64,000 bases of DNA from Blastococcus sp. CT_GayMR16 (GTDB taxonomy: Bacteria; Actinomycetota; Actinomycetes; Mycobacteriales; Geodermatophilaceae), in assembly GCF_004570875.1 (NCBI RefSeq), contig NZ_SPQK01000003.1, positions 62,001-126,000 of the forward strand. The letters run 5' to 3'. The notes under the pieces are model-generated. The model was given only the letters and a program-made list of their open reading frames with translations. It searched no databases and had not been told where the DNA came from. The position numbers were made by a program, and so were the translations under genes. Within the stretch, counting starts at the first letter, position 1. Each line of letters starts with the position of its first letter. Below, piece after piece: positions 24,533 through 32,387 of this stretch.

Positions 24533-25185
24533 TCACGGTGCTCGTCGCCGACGACCAGGCGCTGATCCGGGACAGCTTCCGGCTCCTCCTCGACCTCGAG
24601 CCCGACATCGAGGTGGTCGGGGAGGCAGGCAACGGTCAGGAGGCCGTGGCGCAGGTGCGCCGGCTCGGGCCCGACGTCGTCCTGATGGACATCCGGATGC
24701 CGGTGCTCGACGGGCTCGGGGCCACCCTCGCCCTGACCCGTGCGGGCTCACCGTCCCGCGTGCTGATCCTGACCACGTACGACGCCGACGAGTACCTGTA
24801 CGACGCGATGCGCGCCGGCGCCTGTGGCTTCCTGCTGAAGGACGTGCGCCGCGAGCAGCTGGCCGGGGCCGTGCGGACCGTCGCCGCCGGCGATGCGCTG
24901 CTGGACCCCGCTCTGACGCGGCGGCTGGTCGAGCGGTTCGTGGAAGGCCCGCCGCCGGGCGGGCGACCGGCTGGGCTGTCGGCACTCACCGAACGGGAGA
25001 CCGAGGTGCTGACGCTGGTCGGCCGCGGGCTGTCCAACGCCGAGATCGCGAAGGAGCTCTTCCTCGGCGAGGCGACGGTCAAGACGCACCTCGGCCGGGT
25101 GCTGACCAAGCTGGGCCTCCGCGACCGGGTGCAGGCGGTGGTCACCGCGTACGAGTCCGGTCTGGTGCGGCCGGGCGCCCACTGA
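24529..25185 (+). CDS. LuxR-type response regulator (partner of the 23.4-kb kinase)
   Basis: 218 residues from a GTG overlapping the kinase stop. The receiver domain has VADDQ (7-11), the phospho-acceptor Asp54 in VVLMDIRMPV and Lys in FLLKDV. The C-terminal LuxR helix-turn-helix is LTERETEVLTLVGRGLSNAEIAKELF and EATVKTHLGRVLTKLGLRDR. The receiver differs enough from the 21.9-kb regulator that the two systems are not a simple duplication. Confidence 0.93.
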   Translation: MITVLVADDQALIRDSFRLLLDLEPDIEVVGEAGNGQEAVAQVRRLGPDVVLMDIRMPVLDGLGATLALTRAGSPSRVLILTTYDADEYLYDAMRAGACGFLLKDVRREQLAGAVRTVAAGDALLDPALTRRLVERFVEGPPPGGRPAGLSALTERETEVLTLVGRGLSNAEIAKELFLGEATVKTHLGRVLTKLGLRDRVQAVVTAYESGLVRPGAH

Positions 25186-25254
25186 CCGCGGTTGACCGCT
25201 CCGACCGCCCCCGAGAGCATGACGCGTGTCACATCCCGGTCCGGAGGAGTCCCC

Positions 25255-26850
25255 GTGAGCGTTGCCATCCCGAAGCTGCAGGGCCGCGGCATGACGCTGG
25301 GCGACCAGCTCGCGCGGCACGCGCGGAGCATCCCGGACGCGACCGCACTCCGCTTCGACGGCGCCGGGCTGACCTACGCCGCGCTCGACCAGCGGGTCAC
25401 CCGGCTGGCCCGCGCCCTCGGCGAGCGCGGGGTGGGCGCCGGCGACCGGATCGCCGTCCTCGCCCTCAACGGGCTCGAGGTGGTCGAGTCCTTCCTGGCC
25501 GGCGTCCGGCTCGGCGCGATCGTCGTCCCGGTGAACTTCCGGCTGGTCGCCGACGAGGTCGCCTATGTGCTGGCCGACAGTGGCGCGGTCGCCGTCGTCA
25601 CCGACCCCGCGATGGCACCGCTGATGGCCAAGGCCCGCGAGCAGGCACCCGGCGTCACGACCGCCCTGGTGATCGGCGGCGGCAACGCCGGACCGGGCAG
25701 CGAGGACTACGAGGCAGCGATCTCCGCTGCGGACGCCGGGCCGCTCGACGTCGTCGTGGACGAGGACGCCCCAGCCTTCATCATGTACACCTCGGGCACG
25801 ACCGGGCGGCCGAAGGGCGCCGTCCTCACCCACCGGAACCTGCTCATGCACGTCTTCAGCCACGTCACGCACCTGGGCTGGGACCCAGCCGACCGGGTCG
25901 GTAGCTACGCGGCCCCGCTGTTCCACATCGCCGCAGTGGCGGGGCTCCTGCCCAACATGCTGATCGGCGGCTGCCTGGTGATCACGCGGTCCGGCGGGTT
26001 CGACCCGGTCGAGATGCTCGACCTGATGGAGTCCGAGGGGATCACCAGTCTCTTCCTGGTGCCGGCGATGTGGGCCGCGGTCGTCGCCGTCCCCGACGTC
26101 GCGGAGCGGGACCTGTCGCGGCTGAAGCGCATCTCGTGGGGTGCGGCGCCGGCGTCCACCACGCTGCTGCGCACGATGCTCGACACGTTCCCGCAGGCGG
26201 AGATGGTCACCGCGTTCGGTCAGACCGAGTGCAGCCCGGTCACCTGCTTCCTGCGCGGCGAGGACGCCCTGCGCAAGATCGGCTCGGTGGGCACACCGAT
26301 GCTCAACGTCGAGGTGCGCGTGGTCGACGAGGCGATGAACGACGTCCCGCGGGGGGAGGTCGGCGAGATCGTCTACCGCAGCCCGATGGTCATGAAGGAG
26401 TACTGGAACAAACCCGAAGAGACCTCGATCGCATTCGAAGGTGGCTGGTTCCACTCCGGCGACCTGGTCCGCGAGGACGACGACGGCTACTTCTTCGTCG
26501 TCGACCGCAAGAAGGACATGATCATCTCGGGTGGGGAGAACATCTACTGCGCCGAGGTGGAGGACGTGCTCGCCGCGCATCCCAAGGTCGGCGAGGTCGC
26601 GCTCATCGGCGTCCCGGACACGAAGTACGGCGAGGCGCCACTGGCCGTCGTCGCCCCGCGCGACCCGGCCGATCCGCCGACCACCGAGGAGCTGGCGGCC
26701 TGGTGCCGGGAGAAGCTCGCCCGCTACAAGAACCCGCGCGAGTACTCGATCGTCGGTGCCCTCCCCCGCAATCCCAGCGGCAAGGTGCTCAAGACCGCCC
26801 TCCGGCAGGAGCACTCCGCGGGTTCGCTGGTCGCCGCTCCCGTGGTGTGA
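25255..26850 (+). CDS. FadD-type acyl-CoA ligase (AMP-forming)
   Basis: 531 residues from the GTG at 25255 (CCGGAGGAG eight bases before). The frame is open further upstream but lacks family similarity. ANL-superfamily motifs are present: P-loop YTSGTTGRPKGA (about 183), FGQTECSP (about 321), the hinge region HSGDLVREDDDGYFFVVDRKKDMIISGGENIY (about 400-432) and the catalytic Lys in NPSGKVLK near the end. It activates a carboxylic acid, probably medium/long-chain or aromatic, to its CoA thioester. No other beta-oxidation gene is adjacent. It ends 67 bases before lysG, facing it across a hairpin. Confidence 0.9.
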   Translation: MSVAIPKLQGRGMTLGDQLARHARSIPDATALRFDGAGLTYAALDQRVTRLARALGERGVGAGDRIAVLALNGLEVVESFLAGVRLGAIVVPVNFRLVADEVAYVLADSGAVAVVTDPAMAPLMAKAREQAPGVTTALVIGGGNAGPGSEDYEAAISAADAGPLDVVVDEDAPAFIMYTSGTTGRPKGAVLTHRNLLMHVFSHVTHLGWDPADRVGSYAAPLFHIAAVAGLLPNMLIGGCLVITRSGGFDPVEMLDLMESEGITSLFLVPAMWAAVVAVPDVAERDLSRLKRISWGAAPASTTLLRTMLDTFPQAEMVTAFGQTECSPVTCFLRGEDALRKIGSVGTPMLNVEVRVVDEAMNDVPRGEVGEIVYRSPMVMKEYWNKPEETSIAFEGGWFHSGDLVREDDDGYFFVVDRKKDMIISGGENIYCAEVEDVLAAHPKVGEVALIGVPDTKYGEAPLAVVAPRDPADPPTTEELAAWCREKLARYKNPREYSIVGALPRNPSGKVLKTALRQEHSAGSLVAAPVV

Positions 26851-26856
26851 CTCAGG

Positions 26857-26894
26857 GGTCGCCTGGGCGCACGAGCCCGGACTCGTAGGCGACC
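26857..26894. terminator. Two-part hairpin between convergent acyl-CoA ligase and lysG
   Basis: Outer arms GGTCGCCT (26857-26864) and AGGCGACC (26887-26894) enclose inner arms ACGAG (26871-26875) and CTCGT (26882-26886). It lies between two convergent genes and could stop transcription from both sides. Confidence 0.5.
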
Positions 26895-26917
26895 ACCACC
26901 GCCTGCGACGCGGTCCC

Positions 26918-27811
26918 CTACCTGATGGCGGGCTGGTCCAGTTCGCGGCCGGCCGCCGCCAGCACGGCCTCGCGCACCCGGTCGAGGGTGGTCGAGCGCA
27001 GCCGCCACTGCTGCCAGTACAGGACGACGTCGACCGTGGCGGCCGGATCGAGAGCGACCAGCTCCGCCGTCATCCCTCGCGCCTGCAGGTCGGGCACCAT
27101 GCCCCAACCCAGGCCGAGGCCGACAGCGGCGACGTAGTCCGCCGACGCCGGCACGTAGTGCACCGGCGGGGCGACGTCGGAACCGGCCCGCGCGTGCAGA
27201 TAGCGGTGCTGCAGGTCGTCCTTGCGGTCGAAGACGACGACCGGGGCCCGGGCGAGCGCTTCCGGGGTGGGGCCGGCGGGGAACCAGCGCCGCGCGAAGC
27301 CGGGGGTGGCCATCGGGCGGTAGCGCATGCCGCCCAGGCGGGTGGAGGTGCAGCCGGGCACCGGCTCGGCGTCCGCCGTCACCGCCGCCATGACCGTGCC
27401 GGCGCGCAGCAGGGCGCTGGTGTGCTCCTGGTCCTCGCGGTACAGGTCGAAGCAGACGTCGTCGGCCAGCGGCGTCAGCGCGGGCAGCACCCAGGTCGCC
27501 ATCGAGTCGGCGTTGACCGCGATCGGCAGCGTGGGCACGCGGTCGTGCGCGGGGTCACCGCCGAGCAGGCAGGCGACGTCGGCGGTGAGGAGATCGACCT
27601 CCCGGGCCAGGCGCAGCACCGCCTGCCCGGACTCGGTGACCTGCACCGGCTTGGTCCGGACCAGCAGGATCCGTCCGGTCGCGACCTCCAGCGCGCGCAA
27701 CCGCTGGCTGATCGCCGAGGGGGTGACGTGCAGCGCCCTGGCGGCCGCCTCCAGCGTGCCTCCGCGGACGGTGGCGTCGAGCGCCCGCAGCTGCGCCAGG
27801 TCCACGTCCAT
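26918..27811 (-). CDS. lysG: LysR family regulator, LysG/ArgP type
   Basis: 297 residues. The N-terminal winged HTH (LAQLRALDATVRGGTLEAAARAL and VTPSAISQRLRALEVATG) matches the ArgP/LysG subfamily, and the effector domain follows from about residue 90. It is divergent from a LysE exporter, the classic arrangement in which LysG with bound Lys or Arg turns on lysE. Leaderless start: TAGCCT (27818-27823 complement) ends six bases before the ATG. Confidence 0.9.
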   Translation of the reverse strand: MDVDLAQLRALDATVRGGTLEAAARALHVTPSAISQRLRALEVATGRILLVRTKPVQVTESGQAVLRLAREVDLLTADVACLLGGDPAHDRVPTLPIAVNADSMATWVLPALTPLADDVCFDLYREDQEHTSALLRAGTVMAAVTADAEPVPGCTSTRLGGMRYRPMATPGFARRWFPAGPTPEALARAPVVVFDRKDDLQHRYLHARAGSDVAPPVHYVPASADYVAAVGLGLGWGMVPDLQARGMTAELVALDPAATVDVVLYWQQWRLRSTTLDRVREAVLAAAGRELDQPAIR

Positions 27812-27817
27812 GAAGCA

Positions 27818-27874
27818 AGGCTAATGTCGCATCAGAATCATGAGCTGGACCGTGGGCACCTGAGTTCCTAGCGT
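27818..27874. promoter_or_regulatory. lysG/lysE divergent leaderless promoters with LysG box
   Basis: Minus strand: the TAGCCT box (27823-27818) sits six bases before the lysG ATG. Plus strand: TGGACC (27846-27851), 17 bases and TAGCGT (27869-27874) lie seven bases before the lysE GTG. The imperfect dyad GCTAATG-N12-CATGAGC (27820-27845) lies directly upstream of the lysE -35 and covers the lysG -10. A regulator bound there would repress itself and activate lysE. Confidence 0.5.
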
Positions 27875-27881
27875 CGACGGC

Positions 27882-28514
27882 GTGCTCACCACCCCTGCGC
27901 TGCTCGCCGTCGCCTCCGGGCTCGCGCTGGGTCTGGGACTGATCGTCGCCATCGGCGCCCAGAACGCCTTCGTCCTGCGGCAGGGGCTCCGCCTCGAGCA
28001 CGTGGCCGCGGTGGTGGCGGTGTGCGCCCTCTCCGACCTCGCACTGATCGCCGCCGGCGTGCTGGGTGCCGGCGCGGCGCTGTCGCGGGTGCCGTGGCTG
28101 ATTCCGGTGGTGTGCTTCGCCGGGGCGGCGTTCCTGCTCTGCTACGGCGCGCTGGCGGCGCGACGAGCGGTGCGTCCCGGCGTGCTGCTGCCGGACGCCG
28201 CCGGCGCCCGCACCGGTCTCGCGGTGACCGTCGGCACGTGCCTGGCGCTGACCTGGCTCAACCCGCACGTGTACCTGGACACGGTGGTGCTGCTCGGGTC
28301 GATGGCCTCCACGTACGACGAGCACCGGTGGCAGTTCGCCGCCGGGGCCGGCCTCGGCAGCACTCTCTGGTTCGCCGGCCTGGGCTACGGCTCCCGGCTC
28401 CTCCGGCCGGTGTTCGCGCGCCCCGCGGCCTGGCGGATCCTCGACGGCGGCATCGCCGTCGTGATGTCAGCCCTCGCCGTCTCCCTGGTCGTCCGCGGCG
28501 TCATGGGGACGTGA
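27882..28514 (+). CDS. lysE: LysE/ArgO family basic amino acid exporter
   Basis: 210 residues with about six membrane helices. The N-terminal GLGLIVAIGAQNAFVLRQGL (about 15-34) is the LysE/ArgO signature, and TWLNPHVYLDTVVLLGSM (about 125-142) is the conserved central motif. It expels lysine or arginine when intracellular levels are high, for example during growth on peptides. GTG start set by the leaderless promoter. Controlled by the divergent LysG-type regulator. Confidence 0.92.
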   Translation: MLTTPALLAVASGLALGLGLIVAIGAQNAFVLRQGLRLEHVAAVVAVCALSDLALIAAGVLGAGAALSRVPWLIPVVCFAGAAFLLCYGALAARRAVRPGVLLPDAAGARTGLAVTVGTCLALTWLNPHVYLDTVVLLGSMASTYDEHRWQFAAGAGLGSTLWFAGLGYGSRLLRPVFARPAAWRILDGGIAVVMSALAVSLVVRGVMGT

Positions 28515-28539
28515 GGCCGAGCGCCTCCACGACAGCTGA

Positions 28540-29391
28540 TCAGCCGTTCCAGACGTCGGCGATCCGCTGTGCGACCTGCCCCGCCTGGGCGCGCCCGGCC
28601 CGTGCTGACGGCGCCCGGGCGGCGGGGTCGAGGACGTTGCGGCCGATCGCCGTCCGGCTGTCCTTGTCCGGCGAGACGACGGCGACGCGGGAGACCATCC
28701 CGGTCACCTGCGCATCCACGCTGGCCATCGGACCCACGCCACGCGGGATGGGCGCGAGGACGACGAGCCGGTCGTAGTCGTGGGCGAGGTCGGCGTTGGC
28801 CGCAGAGCGCATCCCGCCGTCGACGTACCGGCGGCCGTCGCACGTCACCGGCGGATAGACACCGGGGACCGCGCAGCTCGCGGCCACGGCCTGGACGAGC
28901 GGGACGCCCGAGTCGCGGTCGAAGGTCCGGAACTCGCCGGTCTCCGCGTCGACGGCGCTGATCAGCAGCCGGCGCTCCGGCCACTCGGTACTGACCAGCC
29001 GACCGCCGATCACGTCGAGCCGCTCCTGCTCGGTCGGTGTGACGCCGGCCTTCTCGGCGGCGAGCGCGAGCGCACCGATCCGCCGGCGGAACTCCACGTC
29101 CTTCCCGCGGCTGCGCAGCATCGCCCAGGCGAACTGGGCGAGGGTCGCCCGGTTCAGCCGCGCCGCCTTCTCCGACGTCGCCGGCTCCAGCTGCCGCTCG
29201 TACAGGGTGTCGAGCCCGGCGCCGCAGGTCACCTGCGCGCCCACGACGGAGCCAGCGGAGGTGCCGACGACGAGGTCGGCCCCGCTGAGGTCGGTGCCGG
29301 CGTCGGCCAGTCCGGCGAGGAGGCCGATCTCCCAGGCGATGCCGGTGATGCCACCCCCGCCGAGAACGAGTGCGGTGCGCTGGTCGCTCAT
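28540..29391 (-). CDS. Patatin-like phospholipase
   Basis: 283 residues from the ATG at 29391, preceded by GAGGA; the large upstream frame is the shadow of the acyl-CoA ligase. Patatin features: oxyanion loop GGGGITG (11-17), nucleophile Ser45 in GTSAG, and the dyad Asp in VDGG near residue 195. No signal peptide or membrane segment, so it acts in the cytoplasm or at the inner membrane face on acyl esters. It is divergent from an acyl-CoA ligase, which could re-activate the fatty acids it releases (inference). Confidence 0.88.
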   Translation of the reverse strand: MSDQRTALVLGGGGITGIAWEIGLLAGLADAGTDLSGADLVVGTSAGSVVGAQVTCGAGLDTLYERQLEPATSEKAARLNRATLAQFAWAMLRSRGKDVEFRRRIGALALAAEKAGVTPTEQERLDVIGGRLVSTEWPERRLLISAVDAETGEFRTFDRDSGVPLVQAVAASCAVPGVYPPVTCDGRRYVDGGMRSAANADLAHDYDRLVVLAPIPRGVGPMASVDAQVTGMVSRVAVVSPDKDSRTAIGRNVLDPAARAPSARAGRAQAGQVAQRIADVWNG

Positions 29392-29481
29392 CGCGCCATC
29401 CTCACAGACCCGGCGGATCTCGACAGGGCGTGTGACCTGAGCCACGCTGTGCGTCCACCTTCCGACGACGAGAGGTTCCGC

Positions 29482-31215
29482 ATGACCGCGAGGCAGTCCG
29501 CCCCCACGGCGGCGAGCTGGCCGCCGGGTCTCCCCCGGTCGCTGGACTACCCGGACGTGCCGGTGGGATCGATCCTGCGGGCGGCCGCGCGGCGCTGGGG
29601 TGAACGGACGGCGTTCATCGACCACGACGTCCCGCTGTCCTTCACCGAGCTCGGCCGACGCGCGCACGCGGTCGCCGGCTGGCTGGCCGACCACGGGGTC
29701 GGGCGCGGCGACGTCGTCGCGGTGCACATCCCGAACTGCCGGCAGTACCCGCCGCTCTACTACGGGATCCTGCTGGCCGGGGCCACGTTCTCCCCCACCA
29801 ACCCGCTGCTGCCCGCCGCCGACCTCGCCGCCCAGCTGACCGACGCCGGCGCGACGGTGCTCATCACCTGGGACCAGGTGCTGCCCTTCGTCCGTGGGGC
29901 GCTCGCACCGACGCCCGTGGAGACGGTGATCGTCACCGGGGAGGCGCACATCCTCGACTTCGCGGCGCGCCTGCCGCTCGAGGACGGCGACATCGACGCC
30001 GCCGACCTGCTGGCCGCCGACCCCACCGATCGGCACCTGGACGCCGATATCGACCCGGCCACGGACCTCGCCCACCTCGCCTACACCGGCGGGACGACCG
30101 GCGTCAGCAAGGGCGTGGAGCTCCCCCACCGCAACGTCGTCACCAACGTGCTGCAGTCGGCCTGCTGGACGTCGGGCTCGCTGCCGGTCCTGGACGAGGC
30201 CGGCGACGTGACACTGGACCAGGTCGGCAGCGAGGACGAGTTCACCACCCGCCTGGGCGCCGCCACCGTCGTCAACCTCACGCCCTGGTTCCACGCCATG
30301 GGCGCCATCGGCTACCTCAACGGCATGGTCATGGGCGGCACCACCACGGTCATCCACATGCGGTTCGACCCGGTGAAGTACGTCGAGGACGCCGTCCGCT
30401 ATCAGGTCACCGCGATCGGCGGCGCACCGCCGGTCTTCGTCGCGCTGCTGCAGGTGCCCGGCATCGAGGACGCCGACCTCTCCAGCGTCCGCGGGGTCTC
30501 CAGCGGCGCCGCGCCGCTGCCGGTGTCGCTCATCGAACGGCTCAAGGCGCTGCTGCCGGGGGCCGTCATCGGCGAGGGCTACGGGCTGACCGAAGTCACC
30601 ATGCAGGCGACCGGCAATCCCTCGTTCCAGTCCGGCACCCGCAAGGCAGGCACCGTCGGTGTGCCGGTGTTCGACACCGAGATCACCATCCGGCCGCTCG
30701 GCGGCGGCGACCCGCTGCCGGTGGGCGAGCGCGGCGAGGTCTGCATCCGCGGTCCGCAGGTGATGCGCGGCTACGCCCACCGTCCGGAGGCGACCGCGGA
30801 GTCCATCGACGCCGACGGCTGGTTCCACTCCGGGGACGTGGGGATCCTCGACGAGGACGGCTACCTGTCGATCGTCGACCGCACCAAGGACATGCTGCTC
30901 TACAAGGGCTACAACGTCTTCCCGCGCGAGCTGGAGGAGATCCTGTTCGGCGTGCCCGGGGTGGCCGGCGCCGCGGTGGTCGGCCGGCCGGACGAGGACG
31001 CCGGGGAGCTGCCGGTCGCCTACGTCGTCCGCAAGGCCGACGACGACGGAACCGCGCTCACCGCCGACTCGGTCATGGCCGCGGTCAACGACAAGGTGAC
31101 GCCGTACAAGCGGCTGCGCGACGTCGTCTTCATCGACGCGATCCCGGTCTCCGCCGCCGGGAAGGTGCTCAAGCGCGAGCTCGCCGCCAAGGAACGGGAG
31201 AAGGTCGGCGGCTGA
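29482..31215 (+). CDS. Long-chain acyl-CoA ligase (AMP-forming)
   Basis: 577 residues from the ATG at 29482 (AGAGG seven bases before). ANL motifs: YTGGTTGVSKGVELPHRN (about 194), YGLTEVT (about 370), HSGDVGILDEDGYLSIVDRTKDMLLYKGYNVFP (about 450-482) and the catalytic Lys in SAAGKVLKREL. P-loop Ser is replaced by Gly (TGGTTG rather than TSGTTG), a known variant. Substrate is probably a long-chain fatty acid. Only modest similarity to the 25.3-kb ligase, so the two are not recent duplicates. Confidence 0.9.
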   Translation: MTARQSAPTAASWPPGLPRSLDYPDVPVGSILRAAARRWGERTAFIDHDVPLSFTELGRRAHAVAGWLADHGVGRGDVVAVHIPNCRQYPPLYYGILLAGATFSPTNPLLPAADLAAQLTDAGATVLITWDQVLPFVRGALAPTPVETVIVTGEAHILDFAARLPLEDGDIDAADLLAADPTDRHLDADIDPATDLAHLAYTGGTTGVSKGVELPHRNVVTNVLQSACWTSGSLPVLDEAGDVTLDQVGSEDEFTTRLGAATVVNLTPWFHAMGAIGYLNGMVMGGTTTVIHMRFDPVKYVEDAVRYQVTAIGGAPPVFVALLQVPGIEDADLSSVRGVSSGAAPLPVSLIERLKALLPGAVIGEGYGLTEVTMQATGNPSFQSGTRKAGTVGVPVFDTEITIRPLGGGDPLPVGERGEVCIRGPQVMRGYAHRPEATAESIDADGWFHSGDVGILDEDGYLSIVDRTKDMLLYKGYNVFPRELEEILFGVPGVAGAAVVGRPDEDAGELPVAYVVRKADDDGTALTADSVMAAVNDKVTPYKRLRDVVFIDAIPVSAAGKVLKRELAAKEREKVGG

Positions 31216-31225
31216 CCCGGCCTGC

Positions 31226-31254
31226 CGCGCCCGTTCGTTACCCGAACGGGTGCG
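31226..31254 (+). terminator. Hairpin terminator after the 29.5-kb acyl-CoA ligase
   Basis: Arms CCCGTTCG (31230-31237) and CGAACGGG (31243-31250), extended to 12 pairs with one G-T pair, around a 5-base loop. It starts 11 bases after the stop. Confidence 0.6.
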
Positions 31255-31282
31255 GCGGCGCGCCCTCCGGCTGAGCGCTCCG

Positions 31283-31288
31283 TACTGT
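31283..31288 (+). promoter_or_regulatory. -10 box of a leaderless promoter, potassium channel gene
   Basis: TACTGT ends seven bases before the GTG at 31296. This spacing chooses that GTG over the in-frame GTG at 31287, which would overlap the box. Confidence 0.45.
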
Positions 31289-31295
31289 GCCCGGG

Positions 31296-32324
31296 GTGGA
31301 GAGCGAGCGGGTCGGCGCGGAGACCGAGCACACCGGCGTCCGGCTCGCCCACCAGGAGCAGTCCCCGGTCCGGCAGGTGTGGCGCCGGGTCGTCATCGGT
31401 CTCGCCGTCCTCTTCCTCACGGTCGGGGTGATCTACCTCGACCGCAACGGCTACCGGGACGGCGACGACGTCGGCCTCTCGCTGCTGGACTCCGTCTACT
31501 ACGCGACCGTCACCCTCTCGACCACCGGCTACGGCGACATCACGCCGATCACCCCGGGCGCGCGGCTGGTCAACATCCTGCTGATCACACCGCTGCGCAT
31601 CACGTTCCTGCTCGTCCTCATCGGAACCACCCTCGAGGCGCTCACCGCGCGCTCGCGGGAGGAGTTCCAGATCCGTCGGTGGAGGTCTCGCGTGCGCCAG
31701 CACGTCATCGTGTGCGGCTACGGCACCAAGGGCCGCAGCGCCATTCGTTCCCTGCAGGCCCTCGGCACCCCGCTGGACAAGATCGTCGTCGTCGACCCCG
31801 AGCCACGGGCCATCGACGAGGCCAACTCCCTCGGGCTCACCGGGATCGTCGGCGACGCCGGTCGCACCGAGGTGCTGCGCCGGGCCTCGGTCGAGCGGGC
31901 CCGCGCGGTCATCGTGGCCGCCAACCGGGACGACTCCGCCGTCCTCATCACCCTCACGGTGCGACAGCTCAACCCGAGCGTGCCGATCACGACCAGTGTC
32001 CGCGAGGAGGAGAACGCCAATCTTCTGCGACAGTCGGGCGCCGACACCGTCATCACGACGTCGGCGACGTCCGGCCGGCTGCTCGGCCTCTCCACCGACG
32101 CCCCGCGCGTGGTCGCCGTCGTCGAGGACCTGGTGACCGGTGGTCAGGGCCTCGACCTGCACCAGCGCCGGGTGACGTCCAGCGAGGTCGGCCTGGACTC
32201 GCGGTCGCTGCGGGACATCGTCCTGTCGGTGACCCGCAGCGGCCGCACCCTGCGCTTCGACGACCCGCTGATCGGCACCCTGCAGCCGGAAGACGAACTC
32301 GTCGTCGTCCGCAGCCACCATTAG
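31296..32324 (+). CDS. Two-helix potassium channel with cytosolic RCK/TrkA-N domain
   Basis: 342 residues. TM1 is at about 25-45, the pore helix and selectivity filter are LSTTGYGD (about 74-81), and TM2 is at about 92-112. The RCK domain begins with a Rossmann start HVIVCGYGTKGRSAIRSL (about 136-153), and an RCK C-subdomain follows. This is the MthK/Kch-like plan: a tetrameric K+ channel gated by ligands on the RCK ring. The gene is alone, with its own leaderless promoter and a twin palindrome after the stop. Confidence 0.9.
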   Translation: MESERVGAETEHTGVRLAHQEQSPVRQVWRRVVIGLAVLFLTVGVIYLDRNGYRDGDDVGLSLLDSVYYATVTLSTTGYGDITPITPGARLVNILLITPLRITFLLVLIGTTLEALTARSREEFQIRRWRSRVRQHVIVCGYGTKGRSAIRSLQALGTPLDKIVVVDPEPRAIDEANSLGLTGIVGDAGRTEVLRRASVERARAVIVAANRDDSAVLITLTVRQLNPSVPITTSVREEENANLLRQSGADTVITTSATSGRLLGLSTDAPRVVAVVEDLVTGGQGLDLHQRRVTSSEVGLDSRSLRDIVLSVTRSGRTLRFDDPLIGTLQPEDELVVVRSHH

Positions 32325-32328
32325 TCGA

Positions 32329-32379
32329 GCTTTTGGTACCAAAAGCCTCCTGCACCCAGGGGCTTTTGGTACCAAAAGC
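32329..32379. repeat. Twin 18-bp palindromes between convergent genes
   Basis: The perfect palindrome GCTTTTGGTACCAAAAGC occurs twice, at 32329-32346 and 32362-32379. The copies are 33 bases apart and separated by CTCCTGCACCCAGGG. They fill the 63-base space between the channel gene and the peroxidase gene, whose 3' ends face each other. The A/T-rich arms stand out in this genome. Likely a bidirectional terminator or a repeated palindromic element. Confidence 0.7.
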
Positions 32380-32387
32380 TGGCACGG

